Program-made: the position numbers and the translations under genes | Notes under the pieces: generated by a model | Told to the model about the DNA's origin: nothing | Database searches by the model: none | The model's input: only the letters and a program-made list of their open reading frames with translations | From: Acidimicrobiia bacterium | Lineage (GTDB): Bacteria; Actinomycetota; Acidimicrobiia; Acidimicrobiales; AC-14 | Length of the DNA stretch: 13,650 nt | Direction of reading: 5' to 3' | Assembly (NCBI GenBank): GCA_019243595.1 | Contig: JAFAUA010000086.1 | Span: 1-13,650, forward strand | In this document: positions 12,731 to 13,650 of the stretch, in pieces | Numbering within the stretch: position 1 is the stretch's first letter | Layout of the letters: each line of letters opens with the position of its first letter

Positions 12731-13561
12731 TCAGTGGTCCAGCTTCATGTAGGCGTCGGCGAACTCGTCGCCCAACGTGATGATCCCTTGGCCCGTGAAG
12801 TGGAGCCCGTCGGACGCCAACGGCAGAGCGTCGGTGCTGACGACGCGGACGTTCGGCGTCGACGCCGCGACCCGGTCAATGGCCGAGCGGACGTCGGCCG
12901 CGGACTCCGGTGAGGCGAGCGGTATCTGGGCCCGAATTCGGCCGAGGACGATCGGGAGGCGCGGCGACGCGAAGTCGGACCGCACCTGGTCGAGCAGACG
13001 GCGCAGGTTCACGCCGTACGCGGCCGCCGCGCCCGGGTTCTGGGCATCGCTCTCGCCCTGCATCCAGAAGAAGCCCGCGACCTTGGAATTTCCTTGCCCG
13101 GCAATACGCGAGTGAAGAGCGTTGTCGACTTCGGCCTTCATCGCCGCGTAGAGGCCGTCGGGGCGGCTCGGATCCCACGGCCCGGCGAGCGACACGCCGT
13201 TCACCGCGAGCTGGACAGCCGCCACCGGATGGCCGAGCTCTCGGGCCAGTCGGTTGATGGCCGAGACCTCGGGCCCGTAGATCCCTCCCGGGGTCAGGGG
13301 CGTCGACGTCCACGTGCGCGTGCTGGGGAGCCAATAGAAGGTGTTGCGGTTCGTCCGCGCCAGAGCAGGCGGCAACGGCGTTCCCTGGCTGCCCAGGCCG
13401 AGCATGTTCGACTGGCCGGCAAACACGAACACGCTGACGTCGGAGCTCGCCTTGCCGCTGCTGCAGCCGCTCAGAACGACGGACGCCAAGGCGACGATGA
13501 CGGCAGCCACGATCGCGGCCTTGCTGCGCGGCGCGGACCATCGAGCGCCCGCAACCGTCAT
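12731..13561 (-). CDS. Lipoprotein SGNH-type sugar O-acetylesterase (sialate O-acetylesterase/CE6-like)
   Basis: The protein has 276 residues. Residues 1-32 are a lipoprotein signal peptide with basic n-region and lipobox LSGC, so Cys33 should be lipidated and the enzyme held on the outer face of the membrane. The catalytic domain has VFAGQSNMLG (46-55; nucleophile Ser51), GPEVSAINRLA, GFFWMQGESDA (163-173) and SDGLHFTGQG (250-259; Asp251 and His254). These are the blocks of the SASA/carbohydrate esterase 6 family, which remove O-acetyl groups from sugars. Acting on the locus's own polysaccharide is inference from the adjacent GT8 gene; scavenging of plant xylan or other glycans is an alternative. 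The start is ATG 13561. TAGGTT ends eight bases upstream and no Shine-Dalgarno is seen. Confidence 0.88.
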   Translation of the reverse strand: MTVAGARWSAPRSKAAIVAAVIVALASVVLSGCSSGKASSDVSVFVFAGQSNMLGLGSQGTPLPPALARTNRNTFYWLPSTRTWTSTPLTPGGIYGPEVSAINRLARELGHPVAAVQLAVNGVSLAGPWDPSRPDGLYAAMKAEVDNALHSRIAGQGNSKVAGFFWMQGESDAQNPGAAAAYGVNLRRLLDQVRSDFASPRLPIVLGRIRAQIPLASPESAADVRSAIDRVAASTPNVRVVSTDALPLASDGLHFTGQGIITLGDEFADAYMKLDH

Positions 13562-13569
13562 GAGGCGTC

Positions 13570-13575
13570 AACCTA
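13570..13575 (-). promoter_or_regulatory. Possible -10 box before the esterase gene
   Basis: TAGGTT on the minus strand fits TANNNT and ends eight bases before ATG 13561. It overlaps the stop codon of a possible upstream gene, so read-through from that gene is an equal alternative. GGAAC at 13595-13599 on the same strand, 19 bases before GTT, loosely resembles an ECF-sigma promoter. Confidence 0.3.
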
Positions 13576-13650
13576 TCCGCGGGTGTCGGCGGTTCCAGGC
13601 GTCAGCTCGCCGGGCGCGGCCTGCGTCAACCGGGTCTCGAACCGCGCCTT
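13573..13650 (-). CDS. Possible C-terminal fragment of an upstream gene (partial)
   Basis: On the minus strand the frame entering at 13650 stays open for 25 codons and ends at TAG 13575-13573, 11 bases before the esterase ATG. About nine in ten of its third codon positions are G or C, as in the neighbouring genes, and the next-best frame is clearly lower. It is too short to assign a function. If real, it is the preceding gene of the same transcript. Confidence 0.35.
   Translation of the reverse strand, partial: KARFETRLTQAAPGELTPGTADTRG

Noticed and set aside
1..13650. Search for CRISPR arrays, tRNA/rRNA genes, insertion sequences and transposases
   Set aside because: No regularly spaced repeats, no tRNA-like T-arm and anticodon pattern, and no transposase motifs were seen by eye on either strand.

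Overview
The window is a dense, very high-GC stretch (coding third positions mostly G or C) with GTG and probably CTG starts alongside ATG, a PurF carrying all four predicted Fe-S cysteines, and several start codons that sit 6-8 bases after a TANNNT box with no Shine-Dalgarno sequence. This fits an actinobacterium. A little-studied lineage such as Acidimicrobiia is my guess, which the window alone cannot prove. Nearly every base is coding. There are no tRNAs, rRNAs, insertion sequences or CRISPR arrays.

Layout. (1) Positions 2-718 hold the 3' end of an alpha-keto acid dehydrogenase E1 beta gene. (2) Positions 799-1578 (+) encode a secreted protein of unknown function with no ATG start. (3) Positions 8142 down to 1595 (-) form a seven-gene, head-to-tail array: a bacterial tyrosine kinase, a Wzz-like chain-length regulator, an O-antigen ligase/polymerase-like membrane protein, purF, purM, a single-domain response regulator and a small lipoprotein with a membrane segment and polyproline tail. 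From the membrane polymerase onward every junction overlaps (7, 8, 1 and 1 bases), so a surface-polysaccharide module and two purine genes appear to share an operon. (4) Positions 8194-10092 (+) encode a DUF4012 membrane protein, divergent from the kinase across a 51-base region with a TANNNT box facing each way. (5) Positions 13561 down to 10082 (-) hold an SGNH-type sugar O-acetylesterase lipoprotein, a GT8 glycosyltransferase, a nucleotide-sugar epimerase/dehydratase and a glucose-1-phosphate cytidylyltransferase-like enzyme. The last of these overlaps the DUF4012 gene tail to tail. A short possible C-terminus of another gene occupies 13573-13650.

How the parts fit. The right half would supply an activated sugar (cytidylyltransferase, SDR), transfer sugars (GT8) and trim acetyl groups (esterase). 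The middle would polymerise the glycan and control its chain length (polymerase, Wzz, tyrosine kinase). DUF4012 proteins often sit beside such loci, but their role is unknown. I see no initiating phosphoglycosyltransferase, flippase or outer export component, so the locus probably continues to the right. The most unusual point is the physical and translational linkage of the polysaccharide genes to purF-purM and then to an orphan response regulator and an unfamiliar lipoprotein.
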